A stretch of 64,000 bases of DNA from Bacteroidota bacterium (GTDB lineage: Bacteria > Bacteroidota > Bacteroidia > Bacteroidales > UBA12077), in NCBI GenBank assembly GCA_020444275.1, contig JAHLLG010000001.1:1143773-1207772 (forward strand), given 5' to 3'. The notes under the pieces were generated by a model that was given only the letters and a program-made list of their open reading frames with translations, was not told the origin of the DNA and made no database searches. Numbering within the stretch: the first letter of the stretch is position 1; every line of letters begins with the position of its first letter. The translations under genes and the position numbers were made by a program. Shown piece by piece: positions 1 to 8,606 of the stretch.

Positions 1-75
1 AAGAATGCTCCGGATTATGTACAGTCGTTGCGTTATAATCCAAAATCTGTTGAATATATTATTGAAAAGAAATAA
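1..75 (+). CDS. C-terminal tail of an upstream protein (possibly YbbR-like)
   Basis: Frame 1 is open from the left edge to a TAA at 73-75 and encodes 24 residues ending in SVEYIIEKK. The stop overlaps the coaE start (TAATG), which suggests translational coupling and one operon. In many Bacteroidota the gene directly before coaE encodes a YbbR-domain protein, and the tail is compatible with that, but this rests on synteny and memory. The fragment is too short to identify on its own. Confidence 0.45.
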   Translation, partial: KNAPDYVQSLRYNPKSVEYIIEKK

Positions 76-662
76 TGATTAAGGTTGGATTAACGGGTGG
101 TATAGGTAGTGGAAAAACCTTGGTAAGCAAAGTTTTTATTCGGTTGGGAATTCCTGTTTTTAATGCCGATTACGAAGCTAAGGTTATTCTAAATAGCGAT
201 AAAGAAACCATTAAACAGGTAAAAAAAGAATTTGGCAGTGAAATTTATACCGATCAGGGTATTGATAGAAAGAAACTTGCTGAGATTATCTTCAACAATA
301 TAACTGCTTTACAGAAAATAAATGCAATCATTCACCCTCGTGTACGTCAATATTTTTATGAATGGTTGAAAAAGCAAAAGGTACCATATGTGATCGAGGA
401 GGCAGCAATTCTTTTCGAGAGTGGTGCAAATCAGGAGCTCGATTTAACAATAAATGTACATGCCGATGAGTTAGTTAGGGTTAGGCGTGTAATGTTGCGA
501 GATAATACAACCGAGGAGACAGTTAAAAGTCGAATGAAAAATCAAATGAGCGATAGGCAAAGAGAAAAACTTGCCGATTATACAATTCATAATAATGGTG
601 ATAGAATGCTATTACCGCAAATTTTAGAAATACATCAACATATTTTAAGTAAGAGTAAATAA
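75..662 (+). CDS. coaE: dephospho-CoA kinase
   Basis: Cytosolic enzyme for the last step of coenzyme A synthesis: ATP-dependent phosphorylation of the 3'-hydroxyl of dephospho-CoA. The 195-residue length is normal for the family. The Walker A loop GGIGSGKT is at residues 8-15, followed by the family's NADYEAK segment, where the aspartate after the first helix is usually catalytic. The middle [10 protein letters not shown] stretch and a basic lid region ([10 protein letters not shown]) also match CoaE. The ATG overlaps the stop of the upstream gene by one base, and the next gene begins one base after the coaE stop. The three genes therefore look co-transcribed. Identification is firm. Confidence 0.96.
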   Translation: MIKVGLTGGIGSGKTLVSKVFIRLGIPVFNADYEAKVILNSDKETIKQVKKEFGSEIYTDQGIDRKKLAEIIFNNITALQKINAIIHPRVRQYFYEWLKKQKVPYVIEEAAILFESGANQELDLTINVHADELVRVRRVMLRDNTTEETVKSRMKNQMSDRQREKLADYTIHNNGDRMLLPQILEIHQHILSKSK

Positions 663-663
663 C

Positions 664-1383
664 ATGGGAAAATTTGGTAAATGGATAGCCGGTGGATTAG
701 GTTGGGCAGTGTTTGGACCCATAGGAGGAATCTTAGGTTTTGCGCTGGGAGCAATGTTCGAATCTCCGGAAGTTAGCCAAAAAAGAGGATATTCTGCTAC
801 CACAACAGGTAGCTTTGCAATGACACTTTTAGTTTTAGTCGCTGCTGTGATGAAAGCCGATGGACGAGTATTAAAATCGGAACTGAATTATGTAAAAAAA
901 TATTTTGTACAGGCTTTTGGTGAAGATTCCGCTGCAGAGGCCATTAAGATGCTACGGGACATTTTACAACAGAATATTCCAACACAATCAATTGGAATGC
1001 AAATTAAACAAAACATGGATTACGCATCGCGGTTACAGTTGCTCCATCTATTATTCGGAGTTGCGCAGGCCGACGGGAAAGTAGATATTTCTGAACTAAA
1101 TACAATTGCCTCCATAGCAGGTTATATGGGAATCGGATCAAAAGATTTTGAGTCGATAAAATCCATGTTTGTTGAAGATGTAAACTCAGCATATAAAATT
1201 CTGGAGGTTGATCAGCATGCTAGTGATGAGGAGATTAAGAAGGCTTACCGTAAAATGGCTGTTAAATATCATCCTGATAAAGTGAGTCATTTGGGTGAAG
1301 ATTTTCAGATAAAAGCCAAAGAGAAGTTTCAGAAAGTGAACGAAGCGTACGAAAAAATTAAAAAGGAGAGAGGAATAGCATAA
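664..1383 (+). CDS. TerB-like / DnaJ-domain co-chaperone (DjlA-like)
   Basis: A 239-residue protein with three parts. Residues 1-35 are glycine-rich and hydrophobic ([16 protein letters not shown]), probably a membrane-associating segment. Residues about 45-160 form an all-helical TerB-like domain with two acidic D-G-[RK]-V motifs (ADGRV and ADGKV). Residues about 176-239 form a J domain with the diagnostic HPD tripeptide at 203-205. J domains stimulate the ATPase of DnaK/Hsp70. The arrangement matches DjlA-type membrane co-chaperones, although E. coli DjlA has a clearer N-terminal anchor. The gene starts one base after coaE, so the two are probably co-transcribed. The client or partner is unknown. 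Confidence 0.85.
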   Translation: MGKFGKWIAGGLGWAVFGPIGGILGFALGAMFESPEVSQKRGYSATTTGSFAMTLLVLVAAVMKADGRVLKSELNYVKKYFVQAFGEDSAAEAIKMLRDILQQNIPTQSIGMQIKQNMDYASRLQLLHLLFGVAQADGKVDISELNTIASIAGYMGIGSKDFESIKSMFVEDVNSAYKILEVDQHASDEEIKKAYRKMAVKYHPDKVSHLGEDFQIKAKEKFQKVNEAYEKIKKERGIA

Positions 1384-1420
1384 AATTATGATGAATAAGC
1401 AACAAATTTTATAAAAACTA

Positions 1421-1451
1421 TTTCCGTTTATTAAATTGAATATTAATTTTG
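1421..1451 (+). promoter_or_regulatory. candidate Bacteroidota-type promoter upstream of the DUF5606 gene
   Basis: TTTC at 1421-1424, a 19-nt spacer, then TAATTTTG at 1444-1451. This is one mismatch from the Bacteroidota sigma-A pattern TTTG-N19-TAnnTTTG. It lies 28 nt before the ATG at 1480. It is a pattern match only, with no mapped transcription start. Confidence 0.5.
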
Positions 1452-1479
1452 CAAGGCAATAAAAACAAAAATCAAATTT

Positions 1480-1959
1480 ATGTTAAAAGATATTTTATCA
1501 ATTTCAGGGTACGGTGGTTTATTTAAATTTATTTCGCAAGGAAGAAATGGTATAATTGTAGAATCGCTAGAAGATAAAAAAAGAATGAATGCCAGTGCAA
1601 CAGCAAAAATTAGTGCATTGGAAGATATAGCCATTTTTACCGAAACCGAAGATATTCCGTTAAAAGATGTTTTTAAAGCCATTTCGGAAAAGGAAAACGG
1701 AGGCGAGGCGATTAAGCATAAATCATCTGCCGACGAACTAAAAAGCTACTTTGAAGAGGTATTGCCAGACTATGATCGAGACAGAGTATATGTTTCGGAT
1801 ATTAAAAAGGTTGTACAGTGGTATAATATTTTGCATAAGTTCGATATGTTAAACTTTGATGAGGAAGAAGAAACAGAAGAGAAACAGGAAGAGGTAAATG
1901 CTGAAGAGAAGAAGGAAGAAAAGAAAGAGGACAAAACAAAAAAGGAAGACAAAGAATAA
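1480..1959 (+). CDS. DUF5606 family protein, function unknown
   Basis: A 159-residue soluble protein. The first about 125 residues match the Bacteroidota-specific DUF5606 family: an MLKDILSISG start, a LFKFISQGRNGIIVESLEDK segment, and the later pattern around SYFEEVLPDYDRDRVYVSDIKKVVQWYNIL. The last about 35 residues are a low-complexity Glu/Lys tail. The N-terminal part may be a small beta-rich fold, but no catalytic motif is visible and the role is not known. The gene has its own likely promoter and is followed by a strong terminator, so it appears monocistronic. Confidence 0.8.
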   Translation: MLKDILSISGYGGLFKFISQGRNGIIVESLEDKKRMNASATAKISALEDIAIFTETEDIPLKDVFKAISEKENGGEAIKHKSSADELKSYFEEVLPDYDRDRVYVSDIKKVVQWYNILHKFDMLNFDEEEETEEKQEEVNAEEKKEEKKEDKTKKEDKE

Positions 1960-1980
1960 TTATCAAATAGTTTCCAAAAG

Positions 1981-2008
1981 AAAATCCGCCCGAAAGGCGG
2001 ATTTTTTG
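1981..2008 (+). terminator. Rho-independent terminator after the DUF5606 gene
   Basis: Perfect 10-bp stem: AAAATCCGCC at 1981-1990 pairs with GGCGGATTTT at 1996-2005 around the loop CGAAA, followed by T-rich sequence. The minus-strand gene ending at 2022 is convergent, so the hairpin may work in both directions. Confidence 0.85.
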
Positions 2009-2021
2009 TTTAAGCAATACG

Positions 2022-2708
2022 TTAAATATTTCTAGTAGCACCAAAAACATTTAATTTATCTATTTCAACATGAATTTTGATTTTTTGATTCTTCGTTAGT
2101 TCAAGACCTTTTATAAAGTCTTTCATGAGTTCTTTCATACCTTCTTCTGCACTACGAATAAGTTCTTGCTCATCTAAACGATCAGGATTTTTAAGAATAT
2201 CCTTTATGGAGCTTTTTTTCCATTTATCAATATCTAAATTCTCTACATTAAAATCGGTATACTCTGCTTTTTTTACGGCTTTGGCCATATCTGGAATATG
2301 ATCTAAAAGATAGGAGTTTGCATGATTTGCCTTTTCGTTCCATCCTCCTCCGCTACTAACTTTTTTATCAATAAATCTTTCGTTTTCGATGGCATCGGCA
2401 GTTAGTTCTTTTATAACCACGGTTATGGTTGAGTCTGATATGTTTTTAAATACGAGGTCCTTGCAATCAACATAAAACGGTACTTCAAAATAATATTCTG
2501 TTTGTACTTTTAACCATGTAAAATACGGACCATCATGATATCTTTCAAAGTGGTATTCCGATTCATCCTTGGCCACTTCAAGTTTTTCCTCAATTACAAT
2601 TTCTTCAAAATCAATTGATCCTAGTCCTTTATTAAATTTTTCCTGATAAAATTTGTAAGCAAAATAACCTACAACAACAATAACAATTACAAATAATACT
2701 TTTTTCAT
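2022..2708 (-). CDS. hypothetical membrane-anchored protein
   Basis: A 228-residue protein I do not recognise with certainty. Residues 3-19 (KVLFVIVIVVVGYFAYK) form a single N-terminal transmembrane or signal-anchor helix with a following basic face. The rest is a charged, mixed alpha/beta domain, presumably periplasmic. The overall look (short anchor plus a beta-rich region containing short hydrophobic strands) recalls DUF4230-like Bacteroidota proteins, but I could not confirm this. The last 50 residues are Lys/Glu-rich and helical. It is convergent with the DUF5606 gene, and its upstream region (353 bp) is non-coding. Confidence 0.6.
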   Translation of the reverse strand: MKKVLFVIVIVVVGYFAYKFYQEKFNKGLGSIDFEEIVIEEKLEVAKDESEYHFERYHDGPYFTWLKVQTEYYFEVPFYVDCKDLVFKNISDSTITVVIKELTADAIENERFIDKKVSSGGGWNEKANHANSYLLDHIPDMAKAVKKAEYTDFNVENLDIDKWKKSSIKDILKNPDRLDEQELIRSAEEGMKELMKDFIKGLELTKNQKIKIHVEIDKLNVFGATRNI

Positions 2709-3061
2709 TTTAAATTGGTTTTAGTTAAAAATTAATATTTAAAGTGTTCATAAAAGTTTTAACATAAGTATTGCTATCGGGAATTTTCTCCCGGTTTAAA
2801 AGCACTGAAATAATCCTTGAAAAAAACAGGATATAATTTACTTCAATAAGTAGCTTTAAACCATTACAATACTTGTCTTACTTCCTTTCGTATTCGTAAT
2901 TGTTCTTAAGGTGGTCTTAATTGAAGAACGAATTTAATGAAAAAATGAGAAAAACCAAGAGGAATACTAAAATTCTTATGATAAGCAGTTGTTATACTCA
3001 CATACGCAGCTACGCTTATTTGATCGGAATAAAAAAGAAATCCGCCTCAAGGGCGGATTGT
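2709..3061. other. 353-bp intergenic region
   Basis: No convincing gene on either strand. The right end holds the terminator of the lipoprotein gene (3033-3059). The left part must carry the promoter of the minus-strand gene that starts at 2708. I see no long repeat, tRNA or recognised riboswitch. Confidence 0.5.
3033..3059 (-). terminator. Rho-independent terminator of the lipoprotein gene
   Basis: On the minus strand, AATCCGCC pairs with GGCGGATT (plus-strand 3052-3059 and 3039-3046, loop 3047-3051), followed by a T-rich run (complement of 3033-3038). It lies directly after the stop codon at 3062-3064. The stem is nearly the same as that of the terminator at 1981-2008. Confidence 0.8.
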
Positions 3062-3502
3062 TTATTTCTTAACTGTCGAATGCAGAAAATCTAATTTCCA
3101 GGTTCCGTCTACTTTTTCAAATGTCGCACTTTCAAGCCAGTCAAAGGCTATTGTAATTGTATCATTCGTATATACATCACCATGGTTTGAATAATACATA
3201 TTGCCAGTTTGCTGATCAATGTTGATAGTAAAGTTATCCAATGTAAATTCTATAATTGATTCTGGCATAGAGTTCATAAGTTGTATTAAGCTATCGTTAT
3301 TCCAGATTTTTCCATCTTCGTAAATGATAAAATCTGTAGTGCTAATCTCTTTCATCTGGTCAAAATCTCGAGCTTCCATAGCATCGTAATAACTTATTAG
3401 AACATTTTTAAGAGTTTCAGGAGGATCCGTTTTTGGTGTGGTTTGGCAGCTAACAAGAAGCCCAAGCAGTACAATAATTGATACAGAACTTAGTGTTTTC
3501 AT
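3062..3502 (-). CDS. NTF2-like (SnoaL/DUF4440-type) lipoprotein
   Basis: A 146-residue exported lipoprotein. Residues 1-18 are a signal peptide ending LLVSC, with Cys19 as the likely lipidated residue. The mature part, about 120 residues, has the SnoaL/DUF4440 cone-fold pattern: a helix ending LISYYDAMEARDFDQMKEI, then a strand rich in aromatic residues and a final WKLDFLHSTVKK. Members of this superfamily bind small ligands or act in varied reactions. No catalytic residue set is evident, so function is open. It is transcribed alone, with a terminator immediately downstream. Confidence 0.75.
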   Translation of the reverse strand: MKTLSSVSIIVLLGLLVSCQTTPKTDPPETLKNVLISYYDAMEARDFDQMKEISTTDFIIYEDGKIWNNDSLIQLMNSMPESIIEFTLDNFTINIDQQTGNMYYSNHGDVYTNDTITIAFDWLESATFEKVDGTWKLDFLHSTVKK

Positions 3503-3634
3503 AATAAGCGGGTTTAATGGTTAATATGTAATTGAAGTATGAAATATTGAAATAAAACCCTAAAAATAAATTAATTACAAATTTACAATGAATATGTAAT
3601 TATGTCAACTCAATATAGAAAAGATAAGATGCGC

Positions 3635-4357
3635 TTATATAAACCCAAAGCAAATAGCTATAAAACTCGGACCGTTTAATCCTCCGTGAAGAATAACACC
3701 TAACCAGGAATTTTTGGTTTTTTGTACAATGTAGGGTTGAATAAAAAGTATTGGAAGTAAAGTAAGCATGAGTTGCCAACCAAAGGCTATATGAAAAAGA
3801 CTCCATCCAAAACCATGAATTAACCATGTATACTTACCAAAAACTAGTTCTTGTCTGGGAAGCATAACACCTCTCCAAAGAAACTCTTCACCAAGAATAT
3901 TTAAAATCCAGTATGGTAGCCATATTAAAAGCAACCAATAGCGACCTTTATTAAGTGGTTCAAATGACATGAAAGCAGGAGAGTGATCAAACTCACCAAT
4001 GATGAGTACCAGGATCTTCATCACTAATCCACTTAAAGCGCCAATTGCAATTAAACCAACAATGGCCCAGATTGCATCTCGTTTGGTAATTTTTCGAAAT
4101 CTTAAACGATGAACCCATGTTTCTTTCGAGAGTTTATAACCCTCCGATTTTAAAATGAATATTCCTGCAACAATTAACGGAGTAAATATTCCCAGTCCGC
4201 CCACAACAAACCAGAAGAAAACAGTTTCAATTCCTGTAAGTTTAGTCAAGTACGGAATCATATATTGTGTAAGTACATACATCAAAATTGCTGCCGGAAT
4301 ATAAATCGAAAATGATTTTATAAACCCTAACTTTTTAAGCTTCTTATTTTCATGCAT
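3635..4357 (-). CDS. CPBP family intramembrane metalloprotease
   Basis: A 240-residue multi-pass membrane protein with about six hydrophobic helices. It carries the CPBP (CAAX protease/Abi) signature: EE-x3-R as GEEFLWRG (Glu157, Glu158, Arg162), then a conserved His in SLFHIAFG (His189) and a third motif ILHGGLNG (His224). In the family these residues coordinate the metal and form the intramembrane active site, so the enzyme is probably active. Substrates of bacterial members are mostly unknown; some process bacteriocin-related or prenylated peptides. It is followed closely upstream by mazG on the same strand (25 nt gap), so the two could be co-transcribed. Confidence 0.85.
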   Translation of the reverse strand: MHENKKLKKLGFIKSFSIYIPAAILMYVLTQYMIPYLTKLTGIETVFFWFVVGGLGIFTPLIVAGIFILKSEGYKLSKETWVHRLRFRKITKRDAIWAIVGLIAIGALSGLVMKILVLIIGEFDHSPAFMSFEPLNKGRYWLLLIWLPYWILNILGEEFLWRGVMLPRQELVFGKYTWLIHGFGWSLFHIAFGWQLMLTLLPILFIQPYIVQKTKNSWLGVILHGGLNGPSFIAICFGFI

Positions 4358-4382
4358 AAAGTAAGATAATTAGATTGAAATA

Positions 4383-5156
4383 TTAATCAAATTTTTTAGC
4401 AGCTTCCCACACCTTATTCATTTCGTCCAGGTTCATTTTTTTGAGCGATCGGCCTTTTTTTATGGTTTGCTCTTCGAGATAGTTAAAACGCTTAATAAAC
4501 TTTTTATTGGTTCGTTCCAGGGCTGTTTCCGGATCAATATCGTATAAACGGGCAGCATTGATTAATGAGAAAAAAAGATCGCCAAATTCCGCCTCAATTT
4601 TCTCCTTATTTTCTGTTTCAATCTCATGCTGTAATTCGCTTAGTTCTTCTTTTACCTTATCCCAAATTTGATGGCGTTCATCCCAATCGAATCCAACTCC
4701 ACGAACTTTTTGCTGTACCCGGTTGGCTTTTACCAAAGCTGGAAGCGAATCAGGAACACCCGAAAGAACTGAATTGTTTCGATCTTTTTCCTGCATCTTG
4801 ATCTCTTCCCAGTTTTCTTCCACTTCCTTAGGATTTTTAACCTTTACATTGCTAAAAACATGCGGATGTCTTCGAATAAGTTTTTCATTAATACCTTGAA
4901 GTACATCAGTAATATCAAAAGCATTTTTTTCAGAACCGATTTTAGCATAAAATACGATGTGAAGCATTAAGTCGCCAAGTTCTTTTTTAAGCTCGTTCAA
5001 ATCATTTTTTATGATCGCATCAGCTAATTCATATGTTTCTTCTATAGTAAGGGTTCTGAGAGATTCCAGTGTTTGTTTCCTGTCCCAAGGGCATTTTACT
5101 CTCAGTTCGTTCATAATCTCTAATAGTCGTTCAAATGCTTCCAGTTCTTTTTTCAT
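4383..5156 (-). CDS. mazG: nucleoside triphosphate pyrophosphohydrolase MazG
   Basis: A 257-residue cytosolic enzyme that hydrolyses (d)NTPs to NMP and pyrophosphate, a housecleaning and alarmone-modulating role. The start shows the classic KCPWDRKQTLESL motif (residues about 21-33) and the EExxE metal site (Glu39, Glu40, Glu43). The second MazG repeat, with EFGDLFFSLINAARL near residue 195, completes the tandem-domain form typical of full-length MazG. Length is normal. It sits between the CPBP protease gene and a DUF62 gene on the same strand with short spacers, which suggests a small operon without an obvious shared pathway. Confidence 0.95.
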   Translation of the reverse strand: MKKELEAFERLLEIMNELRVKCPWDRKQTLESLRTLTIEETYELADAIIKNDLNELKKELGDLMLHIVFYAKIGSEKNAFDITDVLQGINEKLIRRHPHVFSNVKVKNPKEVEENWEEIKMQEKDRNNSVLSGVPDSLPALVKANRVQQKVRGVGFDWDERHQIWDKVKEELSELQHEIETENKEKIEAEFGDLFFSLINAARLYDIDPETALERTNKKFIKRFNYLEEQTIKKGRSLKKMNLDEMNKVWEAAKKFD

Positions 5157-5220
5157 CAGGTTTTATTTAAATATCTTTCAGTTTAGATCAACACGTTCAA
5201 CACCATGTTTATATTTTAAA

Positions 5221-5991
5221 TTATTGAAACTTTATACGTATACTCGAATTGGTATCCAGGTTTAGTAATTCAGCAGCATTTCCTCCATTAATTGCTATTT
5301 CGAGTAAGTTTAACGAGTTAAATATAGCCAGTAGTTCACCAACCGAAGTCTCCTGGTAGGCTTCATTAATTTTTGAAATGACATAATGGTTACTCTGTAC
5401 GTATATTTTAAATGGTCGTCCTTTTCCAATTCGATCAAATAGGGTTTTTGTAACATTGGTAATTGCATTCTGGAATGAATCAATATAAACAATACTTCCT
5501 GAAATTGCAGATTCATCAATGGTAGCTCTAAGCGGAACAATTCTTTCAACTTGTTCCACTTTATTTCCTAAACCATGAAAGCGTTCACCTTCTATTAATC
5601 TGCATGCTATTTTGGAAAAAACATCCAATACCGGAAAACTTGATTTTTCTGCTTCTATGGAAATAAAATCAATCTGATCATCATCTTTAAAAAGTAAACT
5701 AAATATACCGTTATCTGTACCTAAAAAGTATTGATCATCTACTTTTGCAGCAATGTATTTTTGATTTTTGTATGCTTCGGTTTTAACTCCAATAATATGG
5801 ACACTGCCTTTTGGGTAGAATTTATACGTATTCTTTAAAATAAAAGCAGCCTGATAAATATTAAATGGCTTAATGTTATGTGTAATATCAACAATATTGA
5901 CATTAGTACAGTTGCTAAATATTGCTCCCTTTACAGCCCCAATATAAAAATCATTGTTGTACCAGTCTGTTGTTAAGGTTATTACAGGCAT
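5221..5991 (-). CDS. DUF62 family protein, SAM hydroxide adenosyltransferase-like
   Basis: A 256-residue protein of the DUF62 family, related to the fluorinase/chlorinase fold, whose characterised bacterial and archaeal members split S-adenosylmethionine to adenosine and methionine. The N-terminal LTTDWYNNDFYIGAVKG and the QAAFILKNTYKFYPKGSVHI stretch are family hallmarks, as is the GTDNGIFSLLF strand. The usual DPGVG-x-R loop that supplies the arginine of the Asp-Arg-His triad is replaced by GVKTEAYKNQ. I believe this is common in Bacteroidota homologues, so the exact reaction is uncertain. It is probably the first gene of the minus-strand group with mazG. Confidence 0.8.
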   Translation of the reverse strand: MPVITLTTDWYNNDFYIGAVKGAIFSNCTNVNIVDITHNIKPFNIYQAAFILKNTYKFYPKGSVHIIGVKTEAYKNQKYIAAKVDDQYFLGTDNGIFSLLFKDDDQIDFISIEAEKSSFPVLDVFSKIACRLIEGERFHGLGNKVEQVERIVPLRATIDESAISGSIVYIDSFQNAITNVTKTLFDRIGKGRPFKIYVQSNHYVISKINEAYQETSVGELLAIFNSLNLLEIAINGGNAAELLNLDTNSSIRIKFQ

Positions 5992-6208
5992 ATAACAAAT
6001 ATCATTATTTAAGCTTTTTAAACATACAAACTTACATAATGTTTTTTATGATTTTAATGAACAGATGCAGTTATTTATTGTAAGAATTAGGTGTTGTAAT
6101 TCGGTACGCTTTTTTAGTATGTTAAAAACTTTTGGTAAATGCAGTAAAAAACTAAAATAGGAGCTGATATTTTTTTGTTATTTTCGATGATTCTAATATT
6201 AGATGCAG

Positions 6209-6216
6209 TACCTTTG
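6209..6216 (+). promoter_or_regulatory. candidate -7 element upstream of phoH
   Basis: TACCTTTG matches the Bacteroidota -7 consensus TAnnTTTG exactly and lies 52 nt before the phoH ATG. A convincing TTTG at the expected 19-20 nt spacing is not present, so support is partial. Confidence 0.35.
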
Positions 6217-6268
6217 TAATCTGATAATTAGTTAAATAGGATATAAAAGAAAGGATTTTAGAGCGTTT

Positions 6269-7264
6269 ATGATCGAAAAGGTAATTTATTTGGAAGGAAT
6301 AGAGCCTGTTAATATCTGTGGTGTAAAAAATTCCAGGATAGAAATATTAAGAAATCAATATCCAAAATTAAAAATAATTGCTCGTGGAGATGAGATTAAA
6401 GTAAAAGGAGAGGAGCAATTAATCAACGAATTTGAAGAGAAGCTGCAGCTTATTATTGAGTACTTTTTAAAATTTAAAAAGCTTGATGATAGCGAGTTTA
6501 AAACTATTCTGAAAGGTGAAGGGGCGCATTTGTTAAAAAGAAAAGAGGCAAACGATGATGCGTTAATTTATAGCAATAGTGGCAGACCGATTAAAGCCCG
6601 TACAGTTAATCAGCAAAAACTGGCCGACGATTATGACACCAATGATCTGTTATTTGCCATTGGTCCGGCCGGATCAGGAAAAACATACACGGCCATAGCT
6701 TTGGCTGTAAAAGCGTTTAAAAATAAAGAGGTTAAGCGAATTATATTAACGCGTCCGGCTGTTGAGGCGGGAGAAAACCTTGGTTTTTTACCCGGAGATT
6801 TAAAGGAAAAACTCGATCCGTATTTACGCCCACTTTACGATGCTTTAATGGATATGATACATCCGCGTAAACTGGCTGAACTAATTGAAGATGGAATTAT
6901 TGAAATTGCTCCATTGGCCTATATGCGCGGTAGAACGCTTGATAATGCATTTGTTATTTTGGATGAAGCACAAAATACAACAATTAATCAGTTAAAAATG
7001 TTTCTTACTCGTATGGGTAAAAATGCTAAGTTTATTGTAACTGGTGATACTACCCAAATTGATTTGCGTCCTAAAAATAAATCAGGGTTAATTCAAGCAA
7101 TGAGAATCCTGAAAGGAATTAAAGGAATATCAATTGTTCAGTTTGATGAACGGGATATTATCAGGCATCATTTGGTAAAATACATTGTTGATGCCTATAA
7201 AAAGCTAGATGTAGAAAACAACGGCGAAAATAATGAAGATAATAAAAAAGAGAGCAAAGATTAA
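6269..7264 (+). CDS. PhoH family ATPase (PhoH/PhoL type)
   Basis: A 331-residue cytosolic P-loop ATPase. Residues 1-80 form a small KH-like alpha/beta region typical of the PhoH/PhoL group, which is linked to RNA metabolism and ribosome-associated functions. The PhoH core begins near residue 108 with the Walker A motif GPAGSGKT at 132-139. It continues with LTRPAVEAGENLGFLPG, the Walker B motif FVILDEAQN and TGDTTQIDL. The last about 20 residues are an acidic, Asn/Glu-rich tail. The next gene, purC, starts 41 nt later on the same strand. The exact biochemical role of bacterial PhoH is still unsettled. Family identification is firm. Confidence 0.93.
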   Translation: MIEKVIYLEGIEPVNICGVKNSRIEILRNQYPKLKIIARGDEIKVKGEEQLINEFEEKLQLIIEYFLKFKKLDDSEFKTILKGEGAHLLKRKEANDDALIYSNSGRPIKARTVNQQKLADDYDTNDLLFAIGPAGSGKTYTAIALAVKAFKNKEVKRIILTRPAVEAGENLGFLPGDLKEKLDPYLRPLYDALMDMIHPRKLAELIEDGIIEIAPLAYMRGRTLDNAFVILDEAQNTTINQLKMFLTRMGKNAKFIVTGDTTQIDLRPKNKSGLIQAMRILKGIKGISIVQFDERDIIRHHLVKYIVDAYKKLDVENNGENNEDNKKESKD

Positions 7265-7305
7265 TTATATACATAAATCCTTAAACTTTTAACTAGTAGA
7301 AAATT

Positions 7306-8256
7306 ATGGCTGAAGCAGTAGTAAAAACCAATTTTAATTTTCCAAAGCAGAAAAGTGTATACAATGGTAAAGTTCGCGATGTATACAATATCAACGATGA
7401 ATATCTTGTTATGGTGGTTAGCGACCGAATTTCTGCGTTTGATGTAGTGTTACCTAAAGGAATACCTTTTAAAGGACAGGTATTAAATCAAATTGCAGAT
7501 AAGTTTTTAGATGCAACTGCTGATATTGTACCCAATTGGAAAATTGCTGTGCCGGATCCAATGGTAACTATTGGACATTATGTTGATCCATTTCCTGTTG
7601 AAATGATTGTGCGTGGCTATTTAACCGGCAGTTCGTGGCGTTTATATAAAAAAGGCGGTCGTGAAATATGCGGAGTGCCATTGCCTGAAGGTTTAGTCGA
7701 GCACCAGAAATTTCCGGAACCCATTTTAACACCTACAACTAAGGCCGATGTTGGCCATGATGAAAACATCTCAAGAGAGGAAATCATTAAACAGGGGTTA
7801 GTTTCTGAAGAAGATTATAAAATGCTGGAAAAGTATTCTTTGGAGCTATTTAAGCGAGGTAGTGAGATAGCAGAAGAAATGGGATTAATTTTAGTTGATA
7901 CCAAATATGAGTTTGGTAAAAAAGATGGTAAAATCTATCTAATTGATGAAATTCATACTCCCGACTCTTCCCGATATTTTTATTTAGATGGTTACGAAGA
8001 GCGACAGGCAAAAGGAGAAAACCAAAAGCAGTTATCTAAAGAGTTTGTAAGAGAGTGGTTAATGGATCAGGGTTTTAAAGGTGAAGAAGGACAAAAAGTT
8101 CCTGAGATGCCTGAAAAATTTGTTGACCAGGTTTCAGAAAGATACATTGAACTTTATGAAAGTATTACGGGTGATAAATTTGAAAAAGCGGAAGCTAGTG
8201 AGGTTGCTTCCAGAATTGAAAAAAATGTAACAGCTAAGCTGAACGAGTTATTATAA
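7306..8256 (+). CDS. purC: phosphoribosylaminoimidazole-succinocarboxamide synthase
   Basis: Cytosolic purine-synthesis enzyme (SAICAR synthetase) joining CAIR and aspartate with ATP. The 316-residue length is the longer form seen in many Bacteroidota. Recognisable blocks are [19 protein letters not shown] and [20 protein letters not shown] near the start, [14 protein letters not shown] in the middle, and [29 protein letters not shown], the signature block around the ATP-binding and substrate sites. It follows phoH and ends just before a strong bidirectional hairpin. No other purine genes are in the window. Confidence 0.96.
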   Translation: MAEAVVKTNFNFPKQKSVYNGKVRDVYNINDEYLVMVVSDRISAFDVVLPKGIPFKGQVLNQIADKFLDATADIVPNWKIAVPDPMVTIGHYVDPFPVEMIVRGYLTGSSWRLYKKGGREICGVPLPEGLVEHQKFPEPILTPTTKADVGHDENISREEIIKQGLVSEEDYKMLEKYSLELFKRGSEIAEEMGLILVDTKYEFGKKDGKIYLIDEIHTPDSSRYFYLDGYEERQAKGENQKQLSKEFVREWLMDQGFKGEEGQKVPEMPEKFVDQVSERYIELYESITGDKFEKAEASEVASRIEKNVTAKLNELL

Positions 8257-8280
8257 GACTTACGTAGAATTAAAATAAGA

Positions 8281-8311
8281 AGGCTGTCTTTATTTGTAGA
8301 CAGCCTTTTAT
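8281..8311. terminator. bidirectional hairpin terminator between purC and the convergent regulator gene
   Basis: AGGCTGTCT (8281-8289) and AGACAGCCT (8298-8306) form a perfect 9-bp stem with an 8-nt loop. T-rich sequence follows on the plus strand, and the A-rich flank gives a T run on the minus strand. It lies between two convergent stop codons. Confidence 0.8.
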
Positions 8312-8321
8312 AATTTATAGA

Positions 8322-8606
8322 TCATAAGTTCAGATAACCTTTTAAATCATTGACATATTTTTCAAAAGCTTCAGTCCCCTTTTTAGTAATGGAACAGACT
8401 GTTTGTGGCATTTTGCCTTTGAACCCTTTTTTTACTATAATGTATCCTGCTTCCTCAAGTTTGGTGAGCTGAACGCTTAAATTACCTGCAGTAGATTCAG
8501 TCTCTTCTTTTAAGTACTTAAAATCAGCTCTGTTTACCGAAATTAAAAGAGACATAATTGCCAAACGCAATTCGGAGTGTAATAAAGGATCTAACTTTTT
8601 AAGCAT
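8322..8606 (-). CDS. small winged-helix transcriptional regulator (MarR/ArsR-like)
   Basis: A 94-residue DNA-binding protein consisting of a single winged helix-turn-helix. The pattern LLHSELRLAIMSLLISVNRADFKYLKEE, then TAGNLSVQLTKLEEAGYIIVKKG (recognition helix and turn), then PQTVCSITKKGTEAFEKY (wing and last helix) is that of the DUF/HTH_34-type regulators common in Bacteroidota. It overlaps the upstream membrane-protein gene by 8 nt on the same strand, so the two are translationally coupled. Such pairs often form an autoregulated unit. Ligand and targets are unknown. Confidence 0.85.
   Translation of the reverse strand: MLKKLDPLLHSELRLAIMSLLISVNRADFKYLKEETESTAGNLSVQLTKLEEAGYIIVKKGFKGKMPQTVCSITKKGTEAFEKYVNDLKGYLNL

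Noticed and set aside
1770-2050. Minus-strand frames rich in Ser and Phe opposite the DUF5606 gene
   Set aside because: They are antisense reflections of the Glu/Lys-rich tail of that gene.
2709-3061. Possible small RNA or hidden gene
   Set aside because: Apart from the terminator of the lipoprotein gene I could find neither a good reading frame nor a conserved RNA structure.
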